A stretch of DNA of 64,000 bases from Bdellovibrionales bacterium (GCA_018266295.1 JAFEAQ010000015.1:124001-188000), one strand, 5' to 3'. Positions 36,334-45,499 are shown, numbered from the stretch's first letter. Translations and numbers: made by a program. The notes: generated by a model from the letters alone, not told the origin.

Positions 36334-37792
36334 CCGCTTCGCCTAAGAAAGGCAATTCTTCGGACTCCATTGCTTCTTCTTCATCAACTTCAGCATCAAA
36401 CTCAGCAATTGCCTGTTGTAACTCTGGATTCTCGACATCAACTTCTACATCCAAAGCTTCACTGGCCGCCACTTCGCCTTCAGCATTTTCGATAGCACCA
36501 ACCGCCTCTTCTGTCACAACTGGAGCTGACTGACCGGCAGCCAAAGCTTCATCGTAACGTTTGAGCCAGTTTACATCGCGAGTTGGAACGGCTTCATCCA
36601 TTGCCAAAGCTTCACGGATGTTTTGTGCTTTCTCCTGATCACGTTTTTCACGCTGACGTTGCTTTTCTTTTTCAAAGAAGTCAGACGACGTCGTGATTTC
36701 TTCAAGCTGCTCCGTGATCTTAGTCAATTCATCTTCACCTTGAGAGTAGGAAGTGCCGATCGCTTCACCCATGGAGTCCGTGATCGTGCTAAGAGTTTGC
36801 TTCTCTTTTTCTTCCTCTTCACCAATCCCTTCTGGCAGAAGTTCATCGATTTGAGAAAGAGTCGGCAATTCTTTAAGGTTACGTAGCCCGAAGATCTCGA
36901 GGAACTTACGAGTCGTTCCGTATTGCATAGGACGACCAGGCAACTCGCTCTTACCCTCGAAACAAACCAAGTTCTTTTCCATCAGGGCGCGGAGTAAGTG
37001 ACCAGACTCGACACCACGGATAACATCGACTTCAGATTTCACAAGCGGCTGCTTATAAGCCACGATCGCAAGCACCTCAAGAGCTGGACCTGAAAGCTTG
37101 AATGGACGAGCTTTCAAAGTACGGCGCATGAATTCCATGTTATCGATTTTTGTGCGGAGCTGGTAACCACCTGGAACTTCTTCCAAAGTGACGCCACGAC
37201 GGCCGCCCGCGTATTCAACCGCCAAAGTCTCTAGGACGCGACGGATTTTTTTAGAATCAATATTTGTTCCTTTAAACACCAGCTTCAAAGAAGCAATGCT
37301 CACAGGACGGTCAGAGGCAAACAAAATACTTTCGATGATAGATTCAAGACGTTCTTCTTCAACGAACTCAACCTCTTCGATTTCCGCAGACTCAAAGCCG
37401 TCAAGCTCTGTGCCTTCAACAGAAACACCATCCGCTGAATCCTCTTCAGACGCCAGCATTTCAGCTTCGTCTTCTTCGCTGACTTCAGGCAAGAAGCCAG
37501 GAGTTTCCTCTTCCTCTTGCAAGAAGATAGATGCTTCGGTTTCTACGTCAGCCGTTTCTTCTTCAGACTCTTCGGATTCCTCAGCTTCAGCGGCTTCGAG
37601 CTCTTCGCTCTCAAGCTCTTCAGCTTCTTCGTTTTCGATATTTTCTACAGCTTCTTCTGCAAAGAATTCTTCAGGAAGAGACTCCCCTTCGCTGTTTTTT
37701 TCTGCAGTGCTTGCTTGATTTTCTTCATTGAACAAAGATGCGGACTCAAAAGCCTCTTGCGCCAGATCTTTCACTTTCTTCTTCTTAGCCAA
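36302..37792 (-). CDS. scpB: Segregation and condensation protein B, with acidic extensions
   Basis: A 496-residue protein, more than twice the usual ScpB length of about 180-200. The conserved core is about residues 150-320: ERLESIIESILFASDRPVSIASLK, PGGYQLRTK, LSGPALEVLAIVAYKQPLVKSEVD and RPMQYGTT. It is flanked by an acidic Glu/Ser-rich N-terminal arm of about 145 residues and an acidic C-terminal arm of about 170 residues, both low complexity. The start is TTG at 37792, with GGGG 5 bases before it, inside the last codons of scpA (8-base overlap). ScpB partners ScpA and SMC in chromosome condensation. Confidence 0.88.
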   Translation of the reverse strand: MAKKKKVKDLAQEAFESASLFNEENQASTAEKNSEGESLPEEFFAEEAVENIENEEAEELESEELEAAEAEESEESEEETADVETEASIFLQEEEETPGFLPEVSEEDEAEMLASEEDSADGVSVEGTELDGFESAEIEEVEFVEEERLESIIESILFASDRPVSIASLKLVFKGTNIDSKKIRRVLETLAVEYAGGRRGVTLEEVPGGYQLRTKIDNMEFMRRTLKARPFKLSGPALEVLAIVAYKQPLVKSEVDVIRGVESGHLLRALMEKNLVCFEGKSELPGRPMQYGTTRKFLEIFGLRNLKELPTLSQIDELLPEGIGEEEEKEKQTLSTITDSMGEAIGTSYSQGEDELTKITEQLEEITTSSDFFEKEKQRQREKRDQEKAQNIREALAMDEAVPTRDVNWLKRYDEALAAGQSAPVVTEEAVGAIENAEGEVAASEALDVEVDVENPELQQAIAEFDAEVDEEEAMESEELPFLGEADDIDEGDAEL

Positions 37793-38816
37793 GAGTTCCC
37801 CCCTCTACGTTGCCATCATTCGAAATGTCGTCTTTAAAAAGTTCTTCTTCTGCAGCCAAAAGCTCTTCGTCGCTCGCCATATCGTCGGTAATTTCGACTT
37901 GAGCAACACTCATGTCATCTGCAGAAACTGGAGTTAATACCATTTGTTGATCATTGTCTTCAGCGTCGGTCAAAACGAACTCTTCGTCCGCTGCCGCAGC
38001 TTCTGCCGCTTCTTTTTCGGATTTCGCAAACAGGCTTTCAGCGGCTGCGTCCGCATTCACGGCGCCGTACTCTTCCACACTGGAAAGAACGTCGCCCTCA
38101 ACCGGCTTTCTCGCTTCGACATAAATGTCAGAGTAAGCTTCGGTTTGGAACAAAGAAACAAATCCCATTTTACCAAGTTCTAAAACGGACAAGAACGTGA
38201 TGAGCGCTTGACGAGCACGGTCTTCCGTCGCTGTCACAAGGTCCATCATAATGACTTTTTGACCGACAAAAAGACGATCTTTGATTTCCAAGATACGGCT
38301 AGAGATCGACTGAGCTTTGGCTGTGACTTGGTGGATTTTCTTTTTCGCTGTCTTAACAACTTTGCGGTAAGTCGCAATCAATGAGAACAAAGCGTTCTCT
38401 TCAAGAATGATTTCATCTTCTTTCGGAGCCAAGGTCTCACGCACACCGCGCGCCCAAATATCACGTCCCATCAAAGGGCGGTCATAAAGCATTTTTGCGG
38501 CCTCTTGGTATTTTTGATACTCAAGAAGTTTTTGCACGAGCTCTTTACGTGGATCTTCAGTTTCAACGATCTCGCCGTTTTCATCGTACTGCGGAAGGAG
38601 CATGCGGGACTTGATATGGATCAAAGTCGACGCCATGGCGACGAACTCGCCGGCCACTTCAAGATCCAACTCCTTCATGAGCTTAATATATTCAAAATAC
38701 TGCTTCGTGATATCTTGGATATTGATATCCATAATATCCATGTCTTCTTTACGGATAAGGTAAAGAAGAAGACCTAATGGACCTTCGAATTTTGGCAGCT
38801 GAATATTAATACTCAT
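37785..38816 (-). CDS. scpA: Segregation and condensation protein A
   Basis: A 343-residue kleisin that bridges SMC heads. The N-terminal LPKFEGPLGLLLYLIRKEDMDIMDI is the family hallmark. The last 90 residues are an acidic Ala/Glu/Asp-rich tail not usual for ScpA (about 250 residues), matching the acidic arms of the co-encoded ScpB. The start is ATG 38816 with GGGGG 11 bases before it. It is followed immediately by scpB. Confidence 0.9.
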   Translation of the reverse strand: MSINIQLPKFEGPLGLLLYLIRKEDMDIMDINIQDITKQYFEYIKLMKELDLEVAGEFVAMASTLIHIKSRMLLPQYDENGEIVETEDPRKELVQKLLEYQKYQEAAKMLYDRPLMGRDIWARGVRETLAPKEDEIILEENALFSLIATYRKVVKTAKKKIHQVTAKAQSISSRILEIKDRLFVGQKVIMMDLVTATEDRARQALITFLSVLELGKMGFVSLFQTEAYSDIYVEARKPVEGDVLSSVEEYGAVNADAAAESLFAKSEKEAAEAAAADEEFVLTDAEDNDQQMVLTPVSADDMSVAQVEITDDMASDEELLAAEEELFKDDISNDGNVEGGTLG

Positions 38817-38843
38817 TGAACGATATTCCCCCTAGCTGTCTGT

Positions 38844-39872
38844 TTACCACTTCATTTGAGAGCGCACGATGCCCAGTGTCTTTTGCGCCTCTTTACGAGC
38901 TTTTTCACAACCAGCGTCGATGATTGAATCAAGCAGTTTCGGATTATTCAACAATTCTTTTTTCTTTTCTCGAGGTTCTTTTGTTAGGGCGTCGATATTG
39001 CTGAATAATTTAGCTTTGCAATCGCCGCAACCAATGCCCGCTGTACGGCACCCTTGCTCCACCCAGCTTAAGTCTTCAGCAGTGGAGTAAAGTTTATGAT
39101 ACCCATACACTGAACACACTTCCGGATTTCCCGTGTCCTCGCGGCGAACACGCTGAGGATCCGTCACCATCATGTTTACTTTTTTCTTCAGACTCTTCTC
39201 GTCCTCTGTCAGATAAAGAGTGTTCCCGTAAGACTTAGACATCTTGCGGCCGTCAAGCCCCGGCAATGTCGGAGTTTCCGTGAAGAGTGGCGTCGGCTCA
39301 GGGAGCTTTGCCTTATATATATGATTAAAGCGGCGGATGATTTCGCGGGAAATTTCCAAATGCGCCGTCTGGTCTTTTCCAATCGGTACTTTTTCGCCGC
39401 GGTAAATCAAAATATCTGCCGTTTGCAAAACAGGATAAGCAAAACGACCCAAGTTATGGGTGTCATTGGCCTTCGCCTCTTCCTCGGCGTCTTTCCAAGT
39501 TGTAACGCGCTCTAGCCAACCCATCGGAGTCAGGTTCGCAAGAATCATAAAGAGTTCGATATGCTCTGGAACCTTGCTTTGAACAAAGATTGTTGATTTC
39601 TCAGGATCAAGACCCCAAGCAATAAACTCTGCGATCATCTCGCGGGTCCATGGCGTGACTTCATTCGTCGTTCTGTAGGCCGTGGTCATTCCATGCCAGT
39701 CCATCGCGCCAAAGAAGCAATCGTAGGTGCCTTCGTTTTGAAGTTTCACGAAGTTACTGAGGGCCCCCCAGTAGTTTCCGATATGCAAAGGACCGGTGAC
39801 TCGAATTCCGCTCATCACGCGTTGACGGCGTGGTGGTTTTACAGGCTGCTGCGGTTGTTCGTTTTCACTCAT
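38844..39872 (-). CDS. trpS: Tryptophanyl-tRNA synthetase
   Basis: A 342-residue class I aminoacyl-tRNA synthetase. The HIGH-type motif GPLHIGNYWG is at about 27-36 and KMSKS in GRKMSKSYGN near 211. The length is normal; a short basic, Pro-rich extension precedes the core. It overlaps the M50 protease gene by ATGA and precedes scpA by 27 bases. Confidence 0.95.
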   Translation of the reverse strand: MSENEQPQQPVKPPRRQRVMSGIRVTGPLHIGNYWGALSNFVKLQNEGTYDCFFGAMDWHGMTTAYRTTNEVTPWTREMIAEFIAWGLDPEKSTIFVQSKVPEHIELFMILANLTPMGWLERVTTWKDAEEEAKANDTHNLGRFAYPVLQTADILIYRGEKVPIGKDQTAHLEISREIIRRFNHIYKAKLPEPTPLFTETPTLPGLDGRKMSKSYGNTLYLTEDEKSLKKKVNMMVTDPQRVRREDTGNPEVCSVYGYHKLYSTAEDLSWVEQGCRTAGIGCGDCKAKLFSNIDALTKEPREKKKELLNNPKLLDSIIDAGCEKARKEAQKTLGIVRSQMKW

Positions 39873-40528
39873 AGCATTCCACCCAGGGCCGTCTTCATTA
39901 AAAGATCCTGCCCCCAGTAAACCGGGATCGCGAGCACATGCAATGCTCCCGTCAGAATCAGTGCCATCAAAATCATGCTCGTGATGTGCTCGTTTTGTTC
40001 AAGTTTGTAGTTAAGTTGCGCTGGCAAAAAGCGCGCAAGCACCTTACCGCCATCCAAAGGGTTGAGCGGAATCAAATTGAAAATCGCAAGAAACAGATTC
40101 GTCGTGATGAAGACCTTTACGATTTTCAGGAACGACATCACCACGTCTGAAACGAGGAAGTAACGCGCCGTAATGGCGATCACCAAAGCTCCGACGAGGG
40201 CGAGGAAAATATTCGAAAGGGGCCCTGCAAGCGCCACCCAGAACATGTCTTTTTTCGCATCTTTCAAATTTCGGGCATTCACGGGAACAGGTTTCGCCCA
40301 ACCAAAAAAGATGGGAGTGGCGAAGATGATCGACATCAGAGGCAAAATCAAAGTGCCGAGCATATCCATGTGGGCTACCGGGTTCATCGTCAAACGGCCC
40401 ATAATTTGTGCAGTATTATCGCCACGGAGTTTTGCCACCCATCCATGAGCGAACTCGTGAAAGCAAAGTGCGAACAAAAACGGAATGTAATAAACGCCAA
40501 CCTTTGCACCGATTTCCATCAGGTCCAT
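39869..40528 (-). CDS. M50 family site-2-like metalloprotease
   Basis: A 219-residue membrane protease. The zinc motif HExxH is in CFHEFAHGW (about residues 23-31) and the distal ligand in NPLDGGKVL (about 153-161); about six membrane segments. It resembles the YwhC/SpoIVFB-like short M50 group. It cleaves membrane-embedded substrates; the partner is unknown. It overlaps trpS. GAGGAAAATACT precedes the ATG. Confidence 0.87.
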   Translation of the reverse strand: MDLMEIGAKVGVYYIPFLFALCFHEFAHGWVAKLRGDNTAQIMGRLTMNPVAHMDMLGTLILPLMSIIFATPIFFGWAKPVPVNARNLKDAKKDMFWVALAGPLSNIFLALVGALVIAITARYFLVSDVVMSFLKIVKVFITTNLFLAIFNLIPLNPLDGGKVLARFLPAQLNYKLEQNEHITSMILMALILTGALHVLAIPVYWGQDLLMKTALGGML

Positions 40529-40761
40529 AGTATTTTCCTCAATCGACTTACAGTCGAACTTCAGGCCTCCGGCCTTACGTATCCTTTTACGCTACCCAAC
40601 ACCTAGACACTTGTCTAGAAACAGTTGGCTGCGTGCCCAAAGATCATGCACCCGATGACGCGCAATGTGCTTCGAGTTTCTGCGCTTAATTCCGGTTGCT
40701 TACGACGAAGCTTGCAGATAGTTTTTAGGGGCTTTTTTATCACAATTTGAAGGAGTTTATG

Positions 40762-41928
40762 ATGTCTAATTCTGTTGATGCCCGTCCTGCGCTGACGATT
40801 CTCTCTGAAGACGAAATGGCTTTCCGCGAAGCTGTTCGTAGCTTTGCTGAATCTGAAATCAAACCCCATGTTACTCACATGGACGAAAAAGCCGAAATGG
40901 ATCCGGCGATCGTTAAGAAGCTTTTCGAGATGGGTTTGATGGGCATTGAGACTCCTGAAAAATACGGCGGCGCCGGCTCCACTTTCACAATGGCCTGCTT
41001 AGCGGTTGAAGAGCTTGGCCGTGTGGACGGTTCTGTCAGCGTTCTTTTGGATGTGCAAAATACTTTGGTAACCAACGCGTTTCTTAAATGGGGGAATGAA
41101 AAACTCCAAGCGAAGTACTTGCCAAAGATGGCTTCTGAATGGGTCGGCGCTTACGCTTTGTCTGAAAGCTCTTCAGGTTCTGATGCATTTGCATTGAAAT
41201 TAAAAGCTGAACTTAAAGGCGACAAATATGTTTTGAATGGTTCAAAACTTTGGATCACGAACGGCAAAGAAGCCAACGTGTTCATCTGCTTTGCGAACGT
41301 TGATTTCGGCAAAGGCTACAAAGGTATCACGGCGTTTGTTGTTGAGAAGTCCTTCAAAGGTTTCTCGGTTGGTAAAAAAGAAGACAAACTCGGCATCCGC
41401 GCAAGCTCAACTTGCGAATTGCTCTTTGATAACTGCGAAGTGCCGGTTGAAAACGTTCTTGGCGAAGTCGGCAAAGGTTACAAAATTGCGATTGAGACAT
41501 TGAACGAAGGGCGCATCGGAATCGGCGCGCAAATGGTGGGGATCGCTCAAGGTGCTTACGAGGCGACGTTAAATTATATTAAATCTCGCGAACAATTCGG
41601 CAAATCCATCGCTCAATTCCAAGGCGTTCAGTTCCAATTGGCTGAAATGCGCACGGAACTCGAAGCCGCTCGTTTGATGGTTTACAATGCTGCTCGCTTG
41701 AAAGATGCCGGCCAAGATTTCATCGAAGCGGCCGCAATGGCGAAATTGTTCTCTTCACGTGCTGCTTGCAACATCACATCGACGGCGGTGGACTTGTTCG
41801 GCGGTAACGGCTTCACAAAAGAATATCCAGTTGAGAAGTTCTGGCGTGATGCAAAGATCGGTCAGATCTATGAAGGAACGACAAACATGCAATTGCAAAC
41901 GATTGCCAAAATGGAGCTCGATAAGTAA
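40762..41928 (+). CDS. Acyl-CoA dehydrogenase
   Basis: A 388-residue FAD enzyme of fatty-acid beta-oxidation. The family-typical FAD region YALSESSSGSDAFAL (about 131-145), LWITNGKEA and the C-terminal LFGGNGFTKEYPVEKFWRDAKIGQIYEGTTNMQ are intact; the catalytic base Glu is in this YEGT, as in short-chain and butyryl-CoA dehydrogenases. The start is ATG 40762, with AAGGAG 6 bases in front; the ATG just before is possible. It is 10 bases upstream of the binding-protein gene. Confidence 0.92.
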   Translation: MSNSVDARPALTILSEDEMAFREAVRSFAESEIKPHVTHMDEKAEMDPAIVKKLFEMGLMGIETPEKYGGAGSTFTMACLAVEELGRVDGSVSVLLDVQNTLVTNAFLKWGNEKLQAKYLPKMASEWVGAYALSESSSGSDAFALKLKAELKGDKYVLNGSKLWITNGKEANVFICFANVDFGKGYKGITAFVVEKSFKGFSVGKKEDKLGIRASSTCELLFDNCEVPVENVLGEVGKGYKIAIETLNEGRIGIGAQMVGIAQGAYEATLNYIKSREQFGKSIAQFQGVQFQLAEMRTELEAARLMVYNAARLKDAGQDFIEAAAMAKLFSSRAACNITSTAVDLFGGNGFTKEYPVEKFWRDAKIGQIYEGTTNMQLQTIAKMELDK

Positions 41929-41938
41929 GGAGTTCCCT

Positions 41939-43456
41939 TTGAAGAATCTTGTTAGCCTGGTTTTAGTAGTCCTTTTCGGTTCGCTGGGTTTTGGCGCGGG
42001 AGAAACTCCCGCCCCGACTTTCAAACTGCATCTGTCCAACGAGCCAAGCCAACTCGATCCTCATCAGCAGAAGTCTTCAGCCTCCAGCTATCTTCTGCAA
42101 AATCTCTATCGCAATATTTTCTTCTACGACAATAAGCAGGGCCTCGTTCCGGATCTCGGCGAGAGCTGCAAACGCGATGGACCTTTGGTTCTTATTTGTA
42201 AGCTTAAAAAGGGGCTTATATGGAGTGACGGCAGTGCATTGACTTCTGCCGACTTTATTAAAGGCTATCAACGAGTTCTTGATCCGAAAAACGCCGCTCC
42301 TCGCGCGGACATGCTTTTCAAAATTAAAAACGCGCCGGCGATTTACAAGGGCCAAAAAAAAATGGAGACCCTTGGCATCACCGCTCCTGATGCGACGACT
42401 TTGCGTTTTGAGTTTGAAGAAAAAGATCCTGACTTTGAATACAATCTTGCGAGCTTCTTAATTGCGCCGGTGAAGAATATTCTAAAGCCCGGGCAAAAAG
42501 TTTCTGAATTGATTGTCAATGGTCCTTATAAAATGGCCGATTGGCTGCCTGGACAAAAAATTCAACTTATTAATAATACCAATTACAAGCTGGGAAATTT
42601 TAACAAGCGCCCGCTCGTTGAAATTCTTTTTATCAACGAAGACAGCGTCGCCCTTCAGCTTTATGAGAAAAACGAGCTCAGTTTCCTGCGCCGCCTGCCG
42701 ACTCTTTATATTCCAAAATTTAAATCGCGTCCGGACTTCTATTGGATTCCGGTGATTCGCTTTGACTACATTGGCTTTGGTCCTTCATTGAAAGACCATC
42801 CAAAAATCCGCGAAGCCATTGCTCTTTCTCTTAATTACCCTGAACTGCAGAAAATCTTTTCTTCAGAAGGAGTTCCGGGTTGTCCGGGAATTCCGAGCGC
42901 TTGGATGACAGAAGAGTTATGTTACAAACTCGATGCGCAAAAAGCGAAGAAGGCTTTTAGCGAAGACAAAAAAGTTCCCGCTGATATGAAGCTCATGTAC
43001 TCCGCTTTGGGTGGTGAAGATCATCGCCGCGCGACCGAGTGGATGCAGGCACAGTGGCAAAAGAACCTCGGCCTTAAGGTGCAGCTCGTACTTCGTGAAA
43101 ACAAAGTCTACTTGAACGAACTGCAAAGCAATCCGCCGGCACTTTTCCGTAAAGGTGTCGCCCCGGACCGCCCCACCTGTTTAGCAACGCTTGAGACCTT
43201 TGCGGACTGGAGTCCTGAGAACTACATCCAGATGAAAGACCCTGAGTATCAAGCGATCTTAAAAAAACTCGGTGAATCTACAAAGCCTGAGGATCAGCGC
43301 AAGATCTGCACGGAGGGCATTCACTATTTGATGGATCGTTACCTCGTGATTCCTCTTGGCGAAATTCACTTCGCGATGATGGCGAAAAAGACTTTCCATG
43401 GCTGGAAGGTCAACTCCATGAACCAACTCGATCTTGCAGATTTATCTGCCGATTAG
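41939..43456 (+). CDS. Family-5 extracellular solute-binding protein
   Basis: A 505-residue peptide-type binding protein (OppA/DppA family). It begins at TTG 41939 with AGGAG 6 bases in front; the frame is open well into the acyl-CoA dehydrogenase, but that part is not coding. The signal peptide ends near GFGAGE (about residue 20). LSNEPSQLDPHQQKSSA and NGPYKMADWLPGQKIQL are family landmarks. No permease or ATPase adjoins it; the dipeptide operon at 46.7 kb could share its transporter. It could capture peptides from lysed prey. Confidence 0.88.
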   Translation: MKNLVSLVLVVLFGSLGFGAGETPAPTFKLHLSNEPSQLDPHQQKSSASSYLLQNLYRNIFFYDNKQGLVPDLGESCKRDGPLVLICKLKKGLIWSDGSALTSADFIKGYQRVLDPKNAAPRADMLFKIKNAPAIYKGQKKMETLGITAPDATTLRFEFEEKDPDFEYNLASFLIAPVKNILKPGQKVSELIVNGPYKMADWLPGQKIQLINNTNYKLGNFNKRPLVEILFINEDSVALQLYEKNELSFLRRLPTLYIPKFKSRPDFYWIPVIRFDYIGFGPSLKDHPKIREAIALSLNYPELQKIFSSEGVPGCPGIPSAWMTEELCYKLDAQKAKKAFSEDKKVPADMKLMYSALGGEDHRRATEWMQAQWQKNLGLKVQLVLRENKVYLNELQSNPPALFRKGVAPDRPTCLATLETFADWSPENYIQMKDPEYQAILKKLGESTKPEDQRKICTEGIHYLMDRYLVIPLGEIHFAMMAKKTFHGWKVNSMNQLDLADLSAD

Positions 43457-43545
43457 AACGCCTCAACGTCTCAGACTGAAACAAAATGGGTTTAAAACTA
43501 GACCCATTTTCCCGCTATAAGACATTCATCCCCAAAACTTTTGTC

Positions 43546-43572
43546 TCAACTTTTCTAGATCAAGGCCGATAA
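43546..43572 (+). promoter_or_regulatory. Sigma-28-type promoter, TCAA-N15-GCCGATAA
   Basis: TCAA (43546-43549) and GCCGATAA (43565-43572) are 15 bases apart, the FliA spacing. It lies 57 bases before the small Cys/His gene. A very similar string with a degenerate -10 (TCCGCTAT) is at 29250. This is the best promoter in the window. Confidence 0.6.
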
Positions 43573-43629
43573 GTCTAACATCCAGTCCTGAGACGACAGG
43601 GTACGAACACAATAGGGGAGAATTTCCAA

Positions 43630-43854
43630 ATGTCTGAAACTAAAAAGACTGAAAAACAAGTTCCTAATAACGTGATCCAACTCGGCCCAACGAAGTGCTG
43701 CGGCGAAGGCTGCAACAAGAAGCCTGAAAAAGCGGGTTTCTGCATGGAGCACTTTGAATGGTTTAAAGCCGGTCTCCTCACTAAAGAAGGCGCGAAAGCT
43801 GCTGACTTCGAGAAAAAGCACTACCACTTTATGAAGGCGAAAAGAGCCGCATAA
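43630..43854 (+). CDS. Small Cys/His-rich protein
   Basis: A 74-residue protein with CCGEGC (residues 23-28), C (38) and HFEWF (His 41), a likely zinc-binding cluster, then a basic C-terminus ending KAKRAA. No signal peptide is seen. It is the first gene after a sigma-28-type promoter and is followed by its own terminator. Function unknown; such proteins are seen as lineage-specific small proteins, so nothing further is claimed. Confidence 0.78.
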   Translation: MSETKKTEKQVPNNVIQLGPTKCCGEGCNKKPEKAGFCMEHFEWFKAGLLTKEGAKAADFEKKHYHFMKAKRAA

Positions 43855-43906
43855 GGTTTTACTGTTCCTGAAACTTTTGAACCCTTGCGATTCCCATTTC
43901 CGTTAT

Positions 43907-43933
43907 AGCCCTTCAAGATGAAGGGCTTTTTTT
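43907..43933 (+). terminator. Terminator of the small Cys/His gene
   Basis: AGCCCTTC (43907-43914) pairs with GAAGGGCT (43920-43927) and runs into seven T. It lies 53 bases beyond the stop. Confidence 0.9.
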
Positions 43934-44017
43934 CGTCCTGATTTACTATGTAAACTAATTGCAGATTGACCCTTCTACACTCACCTCTTATTTTTTAGGT
44001 ATACATAGGAGAGAATT

Positions 44018-44581
44018 GTGAATTCTACTTTTTCTAAGATTGTTTTGGTTTGCGCTTCGGCGCTTTTATTGAATGCTTGTGCTTCTTCGGCGACGGTTTC
44101 TGGGATGATTAATACGGAGTATTCTGGGACGAAGCCCTCGAGCCAGAAGATGCAGAATACTGTGCAGCTCGGGGATGTGTATGGTGGAAACGAGACGAAC
44201 CCGATGTGGACTTCACAGATTTCCGGCAATGATTTCAAAGAGGCCCTTCGTGAGTCTTTGAAGAATGCGGGCTTTGCGGCTTCTGGTGAAAACACCCGTT
44301 ATGTTTTGAAAGCGAATTTGATGCGTATTGATCAGCCGCTGTTTGGTTTGGATATGACCGTCACAACGACTGTGAAGTACATCCTTGTTGATAAAGTTAA
44401 AAACACCGTTGTTTGGACTCAAGACGTTTCCGCAGCCCACACGGCGACTTTTAGTGATGCGGCTATGGGCATGGTGCGCTTGCGTCTTGCCAATGAAGGT
44501 TCTGCAAAAAAGAACATCGGTCAGCTCTTAGGCATTCTCCAGGGACTTGATCCAGATAAAATTTCTGTCGGCTTAAACTAA
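44018..44581 (+). CDS. Lipoprotein of unknown function
   Basis: A 187-residue protein starting at GTG with AGGAGAG in front. The lipobox LLNAC puts the Cys at residue 21. The C-terminal half looks like alternating strands and helices (FKEALRESLKNAGFA, RYVLKANLMRIDQ, TTTVKYILVDKVKNTVVW), a pattern found in several outer-membrane-linked lipoproteins, but no family is assigned. It stands alone after a terminator. Confidence 0.7.
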   Translation: MNSTFSKIVLVCASALLLNACASSATVSGMINTEYSGTKPSSQKMQNTVQLGDVYGGNETNPMWTSQISGNDFKEALRESLKNAGFAASGENTRYVLKANLMRIDQPLFGLDMTVTTTVKYILVDKVKNTVVWTQDVSAAHTATFSDAAMGMVRLRLANEGSAKKNIGQLLGILQGLDPDKISVGLN

Positions 44582-44602
44582 AATTGAAATTGATATGGGG
44601 TG

Positions 44603-44689
44603 CTAGATAGTGCCCCAGAAGGCCATGAAGAAAATAAAGCCGAAAATGAAGTATTTGAGGCTGATTTTTAAAGCTTCTTCGATAGACAT
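44603..44689 (-). CDS. Tiny membrane protein, 28 residues
   Basis: An ATG at 44689 opens a frame of 28 codons ending in TAG at 44603. The product begins MSIEEALKISLKYFIF and the rest is a hydrophobic segment with a single Trp near the end. The charge layout (acidic N-terminus, then Lys, then a long hydrophobic span) suits a one-pass inner-membrane peptide. Its ribosome site is weak (GAGAAG). It lies in a 170-base gap between a lipoprotein and an SDR gene, opposite in strand to both. It may be real but needs expression data. Confidence 0.35.
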   Translation of the reverse strand: MSIEEALKISLKYFIFGFIFFMAFWGTI

Positions 44690-44752
44690 GACTTCTCATC
44701 GGCACTTTCCCCTGCTAACATGACCCTCTCTAGACTTTAGTGAGGTTCTCCT

Positions 44753-45499
44753 ATGAAAAAAGCAGCTCTCATCACAGGCGCCAGCTCCGGTATCGGCCAA
44801 GCCACTGCGCTTGAATTTGCCCGCCAAGGCTATTTTGTCTACCTCATGGGACGCAACAAGGAACGCCTCGAAGAAACGGCTCTGCAATGCCCTGCCGGCG
44901 CTTGCTTGCTGTCTTGTGATCTCACAGATCCGAAGGCGGTTGAAAAGCGCGTGCATGAGATTTACGAAAATCCAATTTATCGCATGGAAGTGCTCGTGAA
45001 TAACGCTGGCATTTTCCAAACTCACAGCATGGAAGAAGGCTCGGACGAAATCTGGGACCGCATGTACAAAGCCAATCTGCTCGGCCCTGTTCGTCTGACC
45101 CGACTTTTGATTCCTTATTTCAAAAAGCATCAGAAGGGCTCCATCGTCAATGTGTCTTCAACTCTCGGAATGAGACCTTCTTCGAATACAGGTGCGTACT
45201 CTGCTTTGAAAGCCGCAATGATCAATTGGACCCTGAGCCTGGCGCAAGAAGCAGGTGCCTACGGTGTTCGTGTCAATTGCATCTCTCCTGGAATTGTCGA
45301 TACACCGATTCATGCCTTTCATAGTCTTGAAGATCTGCAAAAGCAGCATCGTCTGGCAGAGATGGCAAAGCTTCAGCCTCTTGGCCGCATCGGCACGCCG
45401 GAAGATATCGCAAAGAGCATCTACTTCCTGGGCTCGGACCTTTCTTCATGGACGACAGGGGCGGTTCTGGCCGTTGATGGCGGGATCAATCTGCAATGA
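44753..45499 (+). CDS. Short-chain dehydrogenase/reductase
   Basis: A 248-residue Rossmann-fold oxidoreductase. TGASSGIGQAT binds NAD(P), NNAG is near residue 85 and the catalytic Ser in VNVSSTLG with YSALK are intact. It overlaps the QueD-like gene by ATGA and shares its operon with QueD and an Rlu-type enzyme. Substrate unknown; sugar, sterol or pterin are all possible, with a pterin link suggested only by location. Confidence 0.85.
   Translation: MKKAALITGASSGIGQATALEFARQGYFVYLMGRNKERLEETALQCPAGACLLSCDLTDPKAVEKRVHEIYENPIYRMEVLVNNAGIFQTHSMEEGSDEIWDRMYKANLLGPVRLTRLLIPYFKKHQKGSIVNVSSTLGMRPSSNTGAYSALKAAMINWTLSLAQEAGAYGVRVNCISPGIVDTPIHAFHSLEDLQKQHRLAEMAKLQPLGRIGTPEDIAKSIYFLGSDLSSWTTGAVLAVDGGINLQ

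Noticed and set aside
40603-40618. CTAGAC-ACTT-GTCTAG hairpin between the M50 and acyl-CoA dehydrogenase genes
   Set aside because: A short dyad with no T tract; no copies with a consistent position were seen.
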